Shown: one piece after another, positions 1 to 11,195 of the stretch
Layout: every line of letters starts with the position of its first letter
How positions within the stretch are numbered: position 1 is the first letter of the stretch
From: Aplidium turbinatum
Taxonomy: Eukaryota; Chordata; Ascidiacea; Aplousobranchia; Polyclinidae
NCBI GenBank assembly: GCA_918807975.1
Contig: OU964918.1
Span: 50,576,477-50,640,476 of the forward strand
DNA length: 64,000 nucleotides
Reading direction: 5' to 3'
Program-made: the position numbers and the translations under genes
Notes under the pieces: generated by a model
What the model saw: the letters and a program-made list of their open reading frames with translations, nothing else
The model's database searches: none
Told to the model about the DNA's origin: nothing

Positions 1-172
1 AATTTATCTTACGATTTTTCATTTTATGTAAGCTCATAGGCTATCGCAGATTTAATTCTTGATGAGGACACACTTACTTGTCGAAAACGTTTGAGTCATT
101 GTGTTAGATATTTTGCTTTGTATGTAATACATTATGTTAAACCCGGTAATGTTACTTTGCTTTGCTTGTCTA
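1..172. repeat. dispersed repeat, left part, interrupted by a hAT element
   Basis: This sequence resumes at 4931 after the hAT element 173-4930. The text around 133-172 (ttaaacccggtaatgttact, then cttgtcta) followed by tatggttcaaa and accaaagcttta at 4938-4973 matches 26264-26336, so both are copies of one repeat family. The family is not recognised. Bases 60-95 carry a hammerhead-like motif listed separately. Confidence 0.6.
58..97 (+). other. hammerhead-ribozyme-like core motif
   Basis: The stretch TTGATGAG, GACA, an 8-base loop, TGTC, GAAAACG looks like a hammerhead core: the CUGAUGA box, a 4-bp stem II (GACA/TGTC) and the GAAA box. The first base is T where a classical core has C, and stems I and III and a cleavage triplet were not identified. 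Related motifs occur at 4350-4380 (+) and 15345-15395 (-). This is a motif resemblance only. Confidence 0.3.
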
Positions 173-320
173 CATAGGTGGGCAAAGTTACTTTCAAAAG
201 TAACTGAGTTACAGTTACAGTTACTTGGCCAAAATAGTAACTGAGTTACCGTTACAGTTACCGATTTTAAAAAGTAACTAGTTACCGTTACTAGTTACAG
301 TTACTAGTTACTTTCAGTTA

Positions 321-630
321 CTCACAAATCTGACCATAAAATTCTGCACCTGGCCAGCTCTGCATGCAAGACCAATTTAACCGCAATGTTTGATATATAG
401 TGTTAGAGCCATCCATGCTAACATAACAGCACAAGTACAAAACCAACAAGGTTTTATTTAAAAAAAATACTCAGTGGCTTATATGTTTATTTCCTTTGAG
501 AAATACGAGCATTTCAAAGTGCTCGTCACTCAGGCTTGCCCTTTTGGGCTTTAAAATGTCCTTGCCCAATCGTCGTTAGCGTGTGAGCCTCTGGGGCCGA
601 GGGTCTATCCTTTTACCACCCCAGATTCAC
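321..630. other. interior of hAT 173-4930, nothing recognised
   Basis: Unassigned sequence between the left subterminal array and the LINE fragment. No coding or RNA feature could be supported. Confidence 0.4.
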
Positions 631-631
631 G

Positions 632-1299
632 ATGTTTCCGGACTACACTGGAAGGCTACTAGAGAGCAGTCAGTCTTTGATTTCATCATCCATGACACGC
701 AGACCTTCCACTCCGTTAGGTGGCTTGAAGATGTTACAGTCATTGATGATGTCCGCCCCGATAGTTCAATTGGTTAACGCGTCACTTCTGGAACGAAGAA
801 GCTTTAAGATCAAGCGGCACTGGTTCGACTCTCAGGGCATGCGCTTGAGCAACGCACGTTAAGGACTGCTCTCCATTTAGCGGCATCTAATAGATGGAAT
901 AATTTCCCGACAACAAGACTTCAACAATCGGAAACTCCACTCTGTCAATCTCGGTGACCGGGCCTGCGTCAGTGATTTAAAGCCTTTAGTCTACAAGTAT
1001 GCGAAACTGCCAGGATCAAGTTCTGCAAGAAGCTTTCTCAGTCCGAGGGACGAGGATAAAGATTTAATCAATCAATCAATGATGTGGTTTGCGGTCTGTT
1101 CCTCGACACCACATTCACAGGAGGAGGAAGAGGCTATTTTCCATTGGTGCATGGTTGAGCGGAAAAGCCCGACGCCCGTACAGAGACGGTTGAGGCGCAC
1201 CCATGCCTGTCTTGGTAGTGTCAGGTCGATGGAGCGTGTGTAGGCGTCGGGGATGAACGAATAAAGTCTGGTGATGAACAAGTGCTGCAGTGAAAACAA
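632..1299 (-). mobile_element. LINE ORF2 C-terminal fragment, split by a SINE
   Basis: The minus strand from 1299 reads a typical post-reverse-transcriptase tail of jockey/CR1-like LINEs: LPRQAWVRLNRLCTGVG, then SCECGVEEQTANHII. The reading resumes on the other side of the SINE at about 750 as CNIFKPPNGVEGL and ends near 640. Only the last 110 or so residues survive; the reverse transcriptase itself is absent. It lies inside the hAT 173-4930. Confidence 0.75.
752..1080 (+). repeat. tRNA-derived SINE, long subtype, AATC tail
   Basis: The head is tRNA-like (gccccgatagttcaattgg) with an A box and a B box (ggttcgactctc). Between the boxes is an arm containing cttctggaacgaagaagctt, which marks the long subtype. 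The body includes ctctccatttagcggcatct and the element ends in an (AATC)n tail. It is inserted in the LINE tail, whose reading continues on both sides. Related copies are at 18582, 36727, 5350, 24031, 42609, 44661 and 60864. Confidence 0.9.
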
Positions 1300-1402
1300 T
1301 ATTTCTACTGCAGCACTTGACGGAATGGGAGTGTTATGTTTTTAAAACAGTTTTTTCATCGGTCCAATTGTGAATCTGGATCCGCTTAACTTGTCCTCAG
1401 GG

Positions 1403-3754
1403 CATAGCCGTAGGAGATGGGGGGGCAGGGGGGGCGGTCGCTCCCCCGCTGAAAAAAAAACGTCGCGAATTTGGGCAAAAATGTCAAGTTATTTGGGCAA
1501 ACCAATCTTACCATGATGTTTCGAAGTCTCACAGTTTATAGACTTTATACAATCATTATAATTTATGAGATGCATTGATATTTTTCAATGTATCATCAAT
1601 TTTGGAAACAATTGCATGTGGTATTGCAATCTGGGCATGTAAATGATAACTTTCGATTCCAAAACTGCAAAAAGTACGGTAACTGTAAAAGAGCACAGTT
1701 GGCAAACAAATGTAAGCTTATCACTGATTTTCACTAAAACATAGGCTGCATTAGATATATAAGATGTAAAAGCTTGCTGGGTACTGGTAACTTTACGAGG
1801 GTTTTTTGTTTTTTTCCTCAATATCCTACTACTGTGATGTAGTTGTTTGCAAAAATCATTTGGGCAAAAATATCTAGTTATTTGAATAAATTAATTCTTG
1901 GCTGTGGTTATATTTACACTATAATAGTGTGAATATAGCCGTAATAGTGTTGCCAGATAAGGAATTCTGCTCTAATTTGAGAAAAGTTAATCCTAACTCT
2001 TGCAACACCTTTCACAAGCAACCATGGCAACAAGTGTGTAAAAATAGCCACTTCGTTAATTCTTACCATGAGTTTTCCACATTTTACCAGTTTAGTATTC
2101 TATAGTGTTGCATTTTGTATGAAATACATTAACATTTTTCTTTGAATGTAAATGTAGCATCGACAGTTTTGAAAACTTTTGTGTATGGTATAGAAATTTG
2201 GGCAGAATGTAACTTTCGATTCACTATCTGAAGAAAGTAAATGTAAAATAATGCATTTGGCGAGCTGAGGTAAGCTTATTACAGATAGGCCTATTCATTA
2301 GGATATATACTCCCCAGCTTACATTTCTTCATTGGTAGAATCTCTGGGTAGAATTTTAAAACCCTACTGGATTCTCGTAACCTTATGAGGTTTTGTTTTT
2401 CGGTCAAATTAATTTTATCATGAGTTATGCTATGCTCACAAAACTTAACTTAAATACTACAAAGATAGCTTATCATTTTTAGATATGGCTAAACGAGTTA
2501 AGCATTTGTTATAAACTCTAAAAATCAACAGTTGTGAAGCCACATATACACCACTTTTGTGAACATTTGATCTCGGCAACTAACTACCGCATAGGCCTGC
2601 ACAAAGTGAAAAAGTATATTAAATGAAAATAATTTGTAAATTTTCCAGCATGTAGTTTTATGTAATTTGTGGGCTATGGTTTAACTGTTTTTTATATGTA
2701 AAGAAGGTTTTGTTTAAACTGCTGTTTGTCTTTGCTAGTCCTGGGGTTGATATGCTTAGCTATTTACTATCTATGATGTTGTACAGTATTAGAGCAACAA
2801 CAATCAAATATAAAAAGACATGTTATGTTGTTGTTATGTTGTTTATGTGTGTTATCCAATTCATGCAATTGATGCATCAGGCAATGTAAATAGTGCTGTT
2901 GGTAATGAGGTCTGAATATTTTGTGGCAAGGATTAAGTTTGAAGTTACTACCTGGGAGTCGCTTTTCTTCAGTGCTTACGATTTGAGTAGCTGCTTTATT
3001 ATGAAGTAAGAATATCACAATATCATTCTAATGATATTCTGTAAGAACATTGAGCATGATTTCATTGTAATATGATATCAATATTTGTGATATTAAAAGT
3101 AATTTTTGTTCAAAGGTGCAAGTTTGATGTGCATAGCATCATAAACTGTCAAATTCTTTTTAGGCTATAGTGTTTGAAGTAGCATCCTGGATAAGGTAAT
3201 GTTACTGGTTTGATAAGTAAATAGATTGTCATTCTAGATTTTTTTTTAATGCAAATTTACAAATACTGAGTCTTTGGACTATTTTTATATTGAAAAAATT
3301 GAGCTACTTTTTGTCTGGCCTTTTAGTGAAGTTAGACTGGAGATTTTCAAATAATCTGACGACAAGGATATTCATCAATTGTTACCCAGTTGTTGCTGAA
3401 GTCAGTTTAAATTGTTGTTGAATCCAGCTAGGCTTAATATATATTTTTGTGCAACACAAGAGTGTTTCAATTTGATTGTTTATTTAATTGGGACACAAGA
3501 CAGCTCTATGAATGCACGTTAAAGTTAAGTTAGCCTTGTTTTGCTGTTGTAGCCTAAGTTATGTTGCCTGTGTTTTCGTACACGGCCAAGTTGATGCCTG
3601 TAGACTGTAGAGTTATTAAATGCACTACCTCAGAGATTGTGAGTAATTTTGTGCTTTTGAAATATAAACGCAAAGATAAAATTTGGGCAAACTTTGAAAA
3701 ATTTGGGCAAATTTTTTTCGCCCCCCCAAAATGTTTTACTCTCCTACGGCTATG
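1403..3754. mobile_element. hAT-like element, TIR CATAGCCGTAGGAG
   Basis: Terminal inverted repeats CATAGCCGTAGGAG and CTCCTACGGCTATG are flanked by the 8-bp duplication CCTCAGGG (1395-1402 and 3755-3762). Short C-rich/G-rich tracts lie just inside both ends. The phrase atttgggcaaa recurs several times within both halves. No transposase was recognised in the 2.3 kb interior, which is AT-rich. It is nested in the hAT 173-4930. Confidence 0.8.
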
Positions 3755-4186
3755 CCTCAGGGTCCGCTTCCAAATACTTCTGTAACAGATTCAACGCGCA
3801 TTGCTTTCTTTTCTTGGTTTTTGCGTAAAGTGGTGCAAAAAGTCTTCCGTGGCTCTACCTACCACCATCCACTTCAGTGTCGCTGCTACTCCCCTCTTCA
3901 GCAGAGCAGTTTGCTTCTTCCATTGCATGAAGCATGTTCTGTTTTATTTTGATCTTCAATTCAGCAGTGTCGCTTAATGATCAGGCATTAAACACAGATG
4001 TCTAAATTGTGAGTGGAATGCAGACGCAAGCTGAAAGTCGCTGTCCTCGAATCAATGACCAAATCTGGTTTGTATTGCTTCCACAAGAACGTCTATAATG
4101 GCAAGCAAACAGCAATGCTGTTGCTGGTTTTAATGTCAGACAATCTTTTTAGAGACATTGCAAGCGTTACACTAAATGCAATAATT

Positions 4187-4312
4187 TTCAACTTCTTGAA
4201 GGTAACTAACTAACTGACTATAAGCATCAACAGTTGCTTTTAATCGCTGCGTGTTTCTTGATGCTTATAGTCACTAGTCAGTCAGTTAGTTAGTTACCTT
4301 CAATAAGTTGAA
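4187..4312. repeat. imperfect hairpin
   Basis: Sequence around ttgaaggtaactaactaact (4197-4216) is repeated in reverse complement at 4290-4305 with a short loop, including tgactataagcatcaa/ttgatgcttatagtca. No target duplication was found, so the origin is unknown. Confidence 0.6.
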
Positions 4313-4349
4313 ATTTACTGCATTTTTATAAATATTTTCAGGTTCCTGA

Positions 4350-4380
4350 TGAGGGCTTAAGTTAAACCGAAAACGTTTGA
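4350..4380 (+). other. hammerhead-like motif, second copy
   Basis: CTGATGAG, a 15-base spacer and GAAAACGTTTGA match the layout of the motif at 58-97, with the canonical C in the first box. Stem II is weak here (GG/CC only). Activity is doubtful. Confidence 0.25.
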
Positions 4381-5015
4381 CTGTTAAACTCATTTGTAAA
4401 TATGTAAAATATATTATTATAATGCTCAACCCTGTTGTATTGTTGTGTCTTGCCTGTCTTTGGTACATATTGATTAATCGCCAAAAACAATTAATTTAGC
4501 TAAATCAGTTATCAAAAATCGCCAAAAAAGAGCCAAATCATAAATATGAAGCTAAACGTCTTAAAAAATCGCCAGATATCTGGACTTTGGCGATAAATTC
4601 TCCAATATGGCAACTCTTCTCCACCAGACCACAAAACAAAAGTAGGACCGCGCATGCGCAGTGCTGCGCCGATATATCTGCGAGAAAAATGCATTATTTC
4701 GCAAAACGCAGCAAACGCACTAAGCAAGACACAAACACGTGCAGAGAAATAAACGGCAATTAAAAACTTAAATTTCAATTCAAAAGTAACTTGTAACTGT
4801 AACTGTTGAAAAAGTGCTAAAATAGGAACTAGTTACCGCGTTTCGTTACTTTTGGAAAATAGTAACGAAGTTACCGTTACAGTTACTCAAAAAGTAACTA
4901 GTTACAGTAACTAGTTACTGCCCACCTCTGCTTGTCTATGGTTCAAAAATGCAAATTCTAAACCAAAGCTTTATCATAAGTAGGCCTAAAATGTAGCATA
5001 TTAATAAATGTAATT

Positions 5016-5285
5016 GGGCACGGCCATCGAACCTGGTTTGAATCTCGGAATGTGGTCTTGAGAAACGCACTTTGACAGCAGTTCTCTATTTATCGGCACC
5101 AAGTAGATAAAGTAATGCTCACACAACAGCACTTGAAGCGAAAACTTTACTTTGCCAATCTCGGTAATAATCGAGCCTGCGTCAGTAGTTTAAAGCCTCT
5201 GCAAGTAGGCAAAACTGCCAGGATTAAGCTTTCTCAGCCAAAGGATAAAAATTTCCACAATCAATCCAAAGCCCACCGATTATGT
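5016..5285 (+). repeat. diverged tRNA-SINE
   Basis: The body aligns with the other SINEs in the window (tttatcggcacc, ccaatctcggtaa, gcctgcgtcagtagtttaaagcctctgcaag) but the tRNA head is decayed (aacctggtttgaatctcgg). This is the oldest-looking SINE copy here. Confidence 0.75.
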
Positions 5286-5349
5286 TTAAAACAGTCAGAT
5301 CTGTAATCACAGTCAAAAGTTATCAGGGACACTAGTAGGCCTAGACTGG

Positions 5350-5642
5350 TTTGGTTTTTGAATCTTTATTCTCGGACTGACAAAGCCTTGATCGGTTATT
5401 CCTGGTAAAGTTTCGCATACTTGTAGAGGCTTTTGACGCAGGGCCGGTTACCGAGATTGGCAGAGTGAAGTTTTCGATTGTTGAAGCTTTGTTGTCGGGG
5501 AATTATTCCATTCACTAGGTACCGCTGAAGGCTGAATGGAGAAAAGTCCTGAAAGTGGGTTGCTAAAGCGCACACCCCGAGAGTCGAACCAGCGCCGCGT
5601 GATCTTGAGCTTGGCGCGTAACCACTGAGCTAACGGGGTGGA
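5350..5642 (-). repeat. tRNA-SINE, short subtype
   Basis: Read on the minus strand it begins with a tRNA-like head (ccgttagctcagtggttacg) and a B box (ggttcgactctcggg), then the shared body and gaatctttattctcgg on the plus strand. It lacks the extra arm of the long subtype. The plus-strand 5' side is a degenerate TTGGTTTT tail. Confidence 0.85.
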
Positions 5643-5949
5643 CTCTTAAAGGAATTAATACAATGCTGCAATACCGAATAATACATGTGATTTCTCAATA
5701 AAACCTGAAAATGGTGATGATGTTAAAACTTAAAATTAATTTAGTGCACACATGAGCTATAACAAATAGGCTAATGAGGCTTCCAAGCAGATTATGCAGG
5801 ATTCTGAGCAAGTTATCGTAGGCTAAGTCTCTCGAAAATAAAAAATTCACCTTTTCAAAAATATAATTAGGCACCTTATGGAGCTTTCATCTTTTCCATC
5901 ACACAGCCATTTTCTTTCTGCTGCTGGTTTTCACAGTGTGGTGTCAAAC

Positions 5950-6202
5950 GGTAACGACTAGAACATCACACAACTAAGGCGAAAGAAAAAAGAAAACTAA
6001 TCGGGAAATAGTTAAAACATCACACTCTCGAGTTTTTTGGCGCTAAACGTAACTACTGTAACCATAGACATCTTATTATAAGATGTCTGTGACTGTAACC
6101 TACTTTCAATTCTCTCATTTTCGCAAACCATCATTTTTCCCGATTAGTTTTCTTTTTCAATTTTCTCTTTCGCCTTAGTTGTGTGATGTTCTAGTCGTTA
6201 CC
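5950..6202. mobile_element. MULE-like MITE, 9-bp target duplication
   Basis: A 253-bp element with near-palindromic ends, GGTAACGACTAGAACATCAC and its complement, including gaaaactaatcggg. It is flanked by the 9-bp duplication GTGTCAAAC (5941-5949 and 6203-6211). A 9-bp duplication and GG terminus fit Mutator-like elements. It has no coding capacity. Confidence 0.85.
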
Positions 6203-6211
6203 GTGTCAAAC

Positions 6212-6881
6212 AAGGCCGTTTTTATAGGGAAATTTGAGTCTGGTACCAATTCATTCATAGCTTGTTAAAAACTTGCTATTACATCACTCTTGAAATACAA
6301 ACACTAAAAACAGGAAAAGATTGATGCATTTTTTTGACAGAACAAAGTACAGTAGCTTAAAAAAATTGGCGTTGTTGGGTTTTTTCCCCAATGCAAGCAC
6401 TCTTTAAAAAATTTGAATAAACAAAAATATCTCGAATGCAAATGTATGCTATACCCTGGAAAATTCCTGTTAACGCTACTGGGTGCCAATATCGAACATC
6501 TTTGTTGGACAAGTCTTAGGTTACTCTATCAACCGTTAAAAGGCATTTTTCAAGAAAGTGAAATGGTAGGCTAATAGCGAGATCTAGTAGGCCTACCGTG
6601 GCCAATTTTTTTTCTTCTGTAAACTCTAACAAAATAGGCTAATATAAATTTACTGGTTTCGTTGCTTTAAAATGGTCATTCTAAATGATGATTGGCAAAA
6701 CTAAACGCGATTGATGCAGCAAAAGCTGTGAAATGTCAAGCTTTTGTAGCAATAGCCTTTGTTCACACTTACATTTCAAATTGCAAAAAAACGCTGGACC
6801 AACAAAATATGGGTGGATCCCTAACCAGCAGGGGGTTGAAAGCAGTAAAAACGGCTTTACGTAATTTAGACCATCGGATAA
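6212..6881. other. unassigned intergenic DNA
   Basis: AT-rich sequence with no gene, repeat or RNA signal that I can support. Confidence 0.4.
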
Positions 6882-7091
6882 GGTAGCCACTTAAATAAGT
6901 CAATACCTAATAAGATCCCAATGACAGCAATGATACTGCCAATCCTGTGAACCTTCTAGCACTCTGCTAGAGAGTTAATCCTTGCTTTGAACTTTGTTTG
7001 GTAATTACAGAAGAAAAAAGAGTTATGGTGTGGGTGGAAATCGAACCCAAGTTATCGAAATGACTGCCACTGCCCTAGCCTAGGGTTAGGG
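6882..7091. mobile_element. truncated MULE-like MITE with tRNA-like module
   Basis: It starts GGTAGCCACTTAAATAAGTC, close to the terminus of the complete element 60960-61357. Its interior, read in reverse, shares gggttcgatttccac (B-box-like), ttttttcttctgtaatta and attaactctctag with that element. The far end is missing where the hAT begins at 7092. Confidence 0.65.
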
Positions 7092-7519
7092 AAGTGGTTC
7101 CCAACGCATGGATCGCGACCCAAAGTTGGGTCGCCTGATTATTTTTCTGGGTCGCTTGTTTTTCAAGCATAATAAAGCATATTGTATCTTGGGCAAAAAA
7201 ATAACAATAAAAAAATTTAAAACGTGAAGAGATCGATCACAAAACTGGAAAATATAAACACAAGTCATGAAGCGTTTCATGTCGAGACATGGAAAACTTT
7301 GTAGCATGTTCGACTGTTCGTAGTGCAAGAACTTTCAACAGTTTTCGTTTTTATTATTGTTATTATTAATAAAAGTAATTTGCGTTCTTCTGGTGACTAT
7401 TTACTAGGTTTCCTCCTGATGTTAAAGATGATAACTAGCTTTTGTATTTTTGGCGTTTCGTCAGTCAGCACGACTTACTTTATCAAGGTGGCTAAAACAG
7501 GTTAACACAACCTGTTCAG

Positions 7520-10500
7520 TAGGGTGGGCCAAAATTGGGCTTTTTTCAAATTTATCTTTCAATCACTTCAATAAATTGGTAAAAGTTGCCATTTTCTATA
7601 TGGTTAGCGATGGCAAAGGCATTTTTTGGAATGAAAAAGTATTTAGGATCCCGCAAACGCCCCAAAGTGCTCCAATTTTGTTAAATTTCGCAAAAAAACG
7701 ACTTAAAACGCCAATTATACCATCTAAATTATCGCCAATCGTTCTTATACTTGACAAATATATGGAGCAACTTAATACACAACATGTAAAAAAAATTGAT
7801 TAGAATGGCTCAAATACTTAGTGAGATATTCATGTTTAAAATTTTGAAAATTTCAACCACATGGTGGCGCTATAATTTTATATTTCCTTTAATACCTGGT
7901 GACACACTGAAGCCACCGACACATACAAGGTATCAATCAATAGAAAGGTAATTAGCACGGCTAAGTGATAGTGTATTGAACTTGGTCATAATAATGTTTG
8001 ATGACGTCATTATGACGTAATATATTGGCAATTGAGTTCATATGAACGATTCATTTGCCTTTTACACTTTACAGTATATCGAATTCTTAAAGTACAACTT
8101 TTAATTAGTAATATTTTCTTCCCAGTTTAAAGTAACATTTTCTTTTGGATGCAGGTAATCGGAAGTAGGTGGTTTGTAATTATACACTTATACAGACAGT
8201 AATTGATACTAATGCACAACACTATAGCCTAAGTCAAGAAATCAGCCAAAGTTTTTTGGTTAGCCTACTCGTTCAGATGCAGTAGCTGCAGATCGTTGGA
8301 ATTTTCTAACTGCATCAATCACTTTATATGTTGCTTGTAGCTGCTTTTCATTTTTTTGGCTTTGTAGGACCATGAAGAGTTGTTGCCATGTCAAGTGCTC
8401 TTTCGGCACAACCATTTACCACTGACAGATTCTTGACAACAGATACGGTATATTAATAGTCTGGTGATTCAGGCCATTTAAACGCTGACAGTTTTAGCAA
8501 CTCTTCATTGAAATGTAGAAGATCAAAAAGCCTATATGTGTCGGCCCCAACAAAATCTTTTAATTGCTTATTGGAAAATGAAGAGCATTGTGGCATCTCC
8601 TGACTTTTTTGAAGAGGTTTTCCTTTGTATTTCAACAAAGCTGAGCGCATTGCTTCTTTGGTTGAGTTATCCACTGATGTATCGAAAAGAGCAAGACCTA
8701 CCAGCCGTTCACGCAAGTACCAAGTGTGATCTTGAATCTTATCTAAAGCAGGTTGGACAATCTTTAAAAACTTATAGGGCAATATTTTTTTAGCACTGCA
8801 GATTTCCTCTAGTGCTTTGATGAAAGCCAAGTCATTTGAGGGAGTTTTGAAGCAAACATGCATGTTAGCCATGCTTTGGCATAGTAAACGCTGTAGAATG
8901 TTGCCAAACTCCGAACCGAGTCTATGTCATGGGCAAAATATGGCTTAAACATTGCTAACTTCATAACGTAGAGAACTTTAGACATCCATCTTGCATGATG
9001 GTAGGCAGACGGTTCCCGCAGCTTAAATGGCATACAGCCTATTTTCGTGGAAGAATACCACCAAGATACACATAGCAAAGTTGGGCCATTTCTAAATAAT
9101 CATGCCTTAACAGTGTGTCATTTTCCAATCAACTTTTCAAAAATTGTTTAGCTTCTTCAATGTGGCGGAATAAAGTGCGTGAAAGTTTCTTCTTATCCAA
9201 GAGTTCGAGATTTTGTGTATCTGTATTAATATCATTCCAAGCAGAACCCAGCTTCTTAAAAAGTGGTTCATAAGGTGCTGTGGTCTTTTTCTTATCTCCA
9301 GTTGTAGACAATTTTCCGAGGACGGATTCACTTGCTGCACCACAAAGCAATTCGTAAACATGATGCCTGCAGGCTAATTCCAACAGTGCATGAGATAAGG
9401 AAGTTTCCAAGCGTTTCACAATGCCAAATTTTACACCAGTATTAACTGCGGTAGTGTCAAATACGCATGCGATTATTTTGTTTAGTTCCATGCCCTTTTC
9501 TATTAGGAGATTAAAAATTTTGGAGTGCTCTTCAGCAGCTGCAGATCCATTTTTCACAGGTATTATTCCGAGTAATATCTCGTCTCCCTCAGAAGTGGTT
9601 AGTAGCACGGCCACTCGCTCTTCCTTGTCAGCAAAGTGAGTGAGAGCTTTAAATATTTTCCCGTCCCAGTGAAGTGTGAAAAAATCAGTAGCTGCAGCAA
9701 GTTCATTAGCTAAGAGATTTCTTTCTGCTTCAGTAGAAAATTTCATCCGCTTTCGGCGTACAGTATTTACAGAGAGAATTTTGTTATTAAGACTATTTTC
9801 TGCAGTCGCGGCACCTACCATTTCAGACACTTGCCTGTTCGACAAAGAATATTTGGTTGCCATCAGGCTCCAAATTTGGGGTGTAAGAACTTGCTTTTTC
9901 TTGGTTTCCGTTGTTTTGCTTGTTTTTGCCGACAAATCCCCCACATAGGTTTGATCCAGATCTTCTCCACTTTCTTCTGAAGAAGTACTGGATTGCAACA
10001 AATCTTGCGGAAGTGGTGTATCTAAAGCATCTTTAAGTTTACGTTTCATACCTTGATCTTGTCTCGTTTTCTTTCTTTTCATTTTTATTTGCTCTTGATT
10101 ATCTAAAGAACCCAAAGTGGCTTTATAATTTTTACCCCGGATTGCTTCAAGATAATTCCAGTCCTCCATTTTCTTAGGGTTGGTAGACGTTCTCAAATCG
10201 TCTTCTACGTTTTTCTTAACAATCCATTGCGTATCTCGTAGATCATCTAAAAATTTCTTTCTGTTTTCTCTTTCTTTTCCTTCTCTGTGTTTGCATTTTT
10301 TCAAATTTTTATACCGGTCTGTCAACTTCTTGACCATGTAAGTTGTATAGCATCTGTGGTTTTAAGACTGATTCCTGTTTTCTTCCACCATTGTTTAATA
10401 TCTTCGACAACTACAATTATTGCTTCTCGATTCGGGGAAGTACCTTTAGATTCTTCTTGCTTAATTGTGTAATAACCATGGAACTGAGGCAAGACTTCTT

Positions 10501-11141
10501 TCCCACATGGAGGATACTTTCCAATAAATCCAAGTCTATGGGCACCAGCGTTGAGATTTAGCAAGGTGATTCGTCAATTAGCCATAGTTGTTTTTTGAAT
10601 ACATTTTATTTGATTAATTGCAGAAAGGCAATTTTAAATAGTATAACGTCATAGTGACGTCATCAAATATTAGTTTGGCCAAGTTTAATACATGATCGCT
10701 TAGTCTTGTTAATTACCTTTTTATTGATACCTTGAATGTGTCGCTAGCTTCAGTGTGTCGCCAGTTACTAAAGTAAATATAAAACTACAGCGCCACCATG
10801 TGGTTAAAATTTTCAATATTCAAACATCTTCTCCACATGAATATCTCACAAGGTATTTGAGCCATGTTCATCAAATTTTTTTAATATGCTGCGCATCCAG
10901 TTGCTTCATACGTGTATCATATATGAGGAAGATTGGTGGTAATTTAGAAGGTCTTATTGGCGTTTTATGTCGTTTTTTTTGCGAAATTTGACAAAACTGG
11001 GGCACTTTGAGGCGTTTGCGGGACCCTTAAAAGTTTTTTAATCAAAAATTTTTTTTTACCATCGCTAATCATATAGAAAATGGCAACTGTTTCCAATCTA
11101 TTGGAACGAAATTCCAAAGTCGTTTTTTTTGGCCCACCCTA
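7520..11141 (-). mobile_element. hAT-like element with ~500-bp terminal inverted repeats
   Basis: Ends TAGGGTGGGCC and GGCCCACCCTA, with the exact 8-bp duplication CTGTTCAG (7512-7519 and 11142-11149). The terminus fits the hAT rule (pyrimidine-A-purine-N-G). The similarity between arms extends far inward, to about 8025 and 10638: both carry atttcgcaaaaaaa, cgccaccatgtgg/ccacatggtggcg and gatgacgtca. The arms are clearly diverged from each other. It encodes a minus-strand transposase (8453-10564). Confidence 0.85.
8453..10564 (-). pseudogene. transposase of the 7520-11141 element (CRHH/AYHHARWM family)
   Basis: Minus-strand pieces in order: 10564-10322 (N part with GYYTIKQEESKG and VVVEDIKQWWKKTGI), 10337-9129 (402 codons), 9078-8809 and 8872-8453. 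Key motifs are LHWDGKIF, ACVFDTTAVNTGVKFG and ACRHHVYELL in the large piece, PSAYHHARWMSKVLYVMKL in the next, and TWYLRERLVGLALFDTSV in the last. I recall this set from an often-seen but unnamed transposase family in invertebrate genomes. The FDTT...NTG and CRHH blocks look like parts of a DDE-type catalytic core. The pieces are in different frames, so either introns or frameshifts separate them; the reading is probably broken. It is likely an RNase H-fold transposase acting on the long TIRs. Confidence 0.75.
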
Positions 11142-11195
11142 CTGTTCAGCAACGATGGCACAACACAAAAACATACTGATAAAATGAATAAAGCA

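Larger units (their letters stand above)
173..4930. mobile_element. hAT element with AGTTAC subterminal arrays
   Basis: The element starts CATAGGTGGGCA and ends TGCCCACCTCTG. It is flanked by the 8-bp target duplication CTTGTCTA at 165-172 and 4931-4938, which is typical of hAT elements. Both ends (about 185-320 and 4783-4920) are packed with direct and inverted copies of AGTTAC, probably subterminal transposase-binding repeats. No intact transposase is visible. A minus-strand stretch near 3860-3960 reads EEGSSSDTEVDG and may be a coding remnant. The element carries later insertions: a LINE tail with a SINE in it (about 630-1300) and a second hAT-like element (1403-3754). Confidence 0.85.

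Noticed and set aside
5581-5640. True tRNA genes at the SINE heads
   Set aside because: The tRNA-like heads carry the SINE body and tails and lack a complete cloverleaf; same for 24031, 36980, 44890 and 60864.
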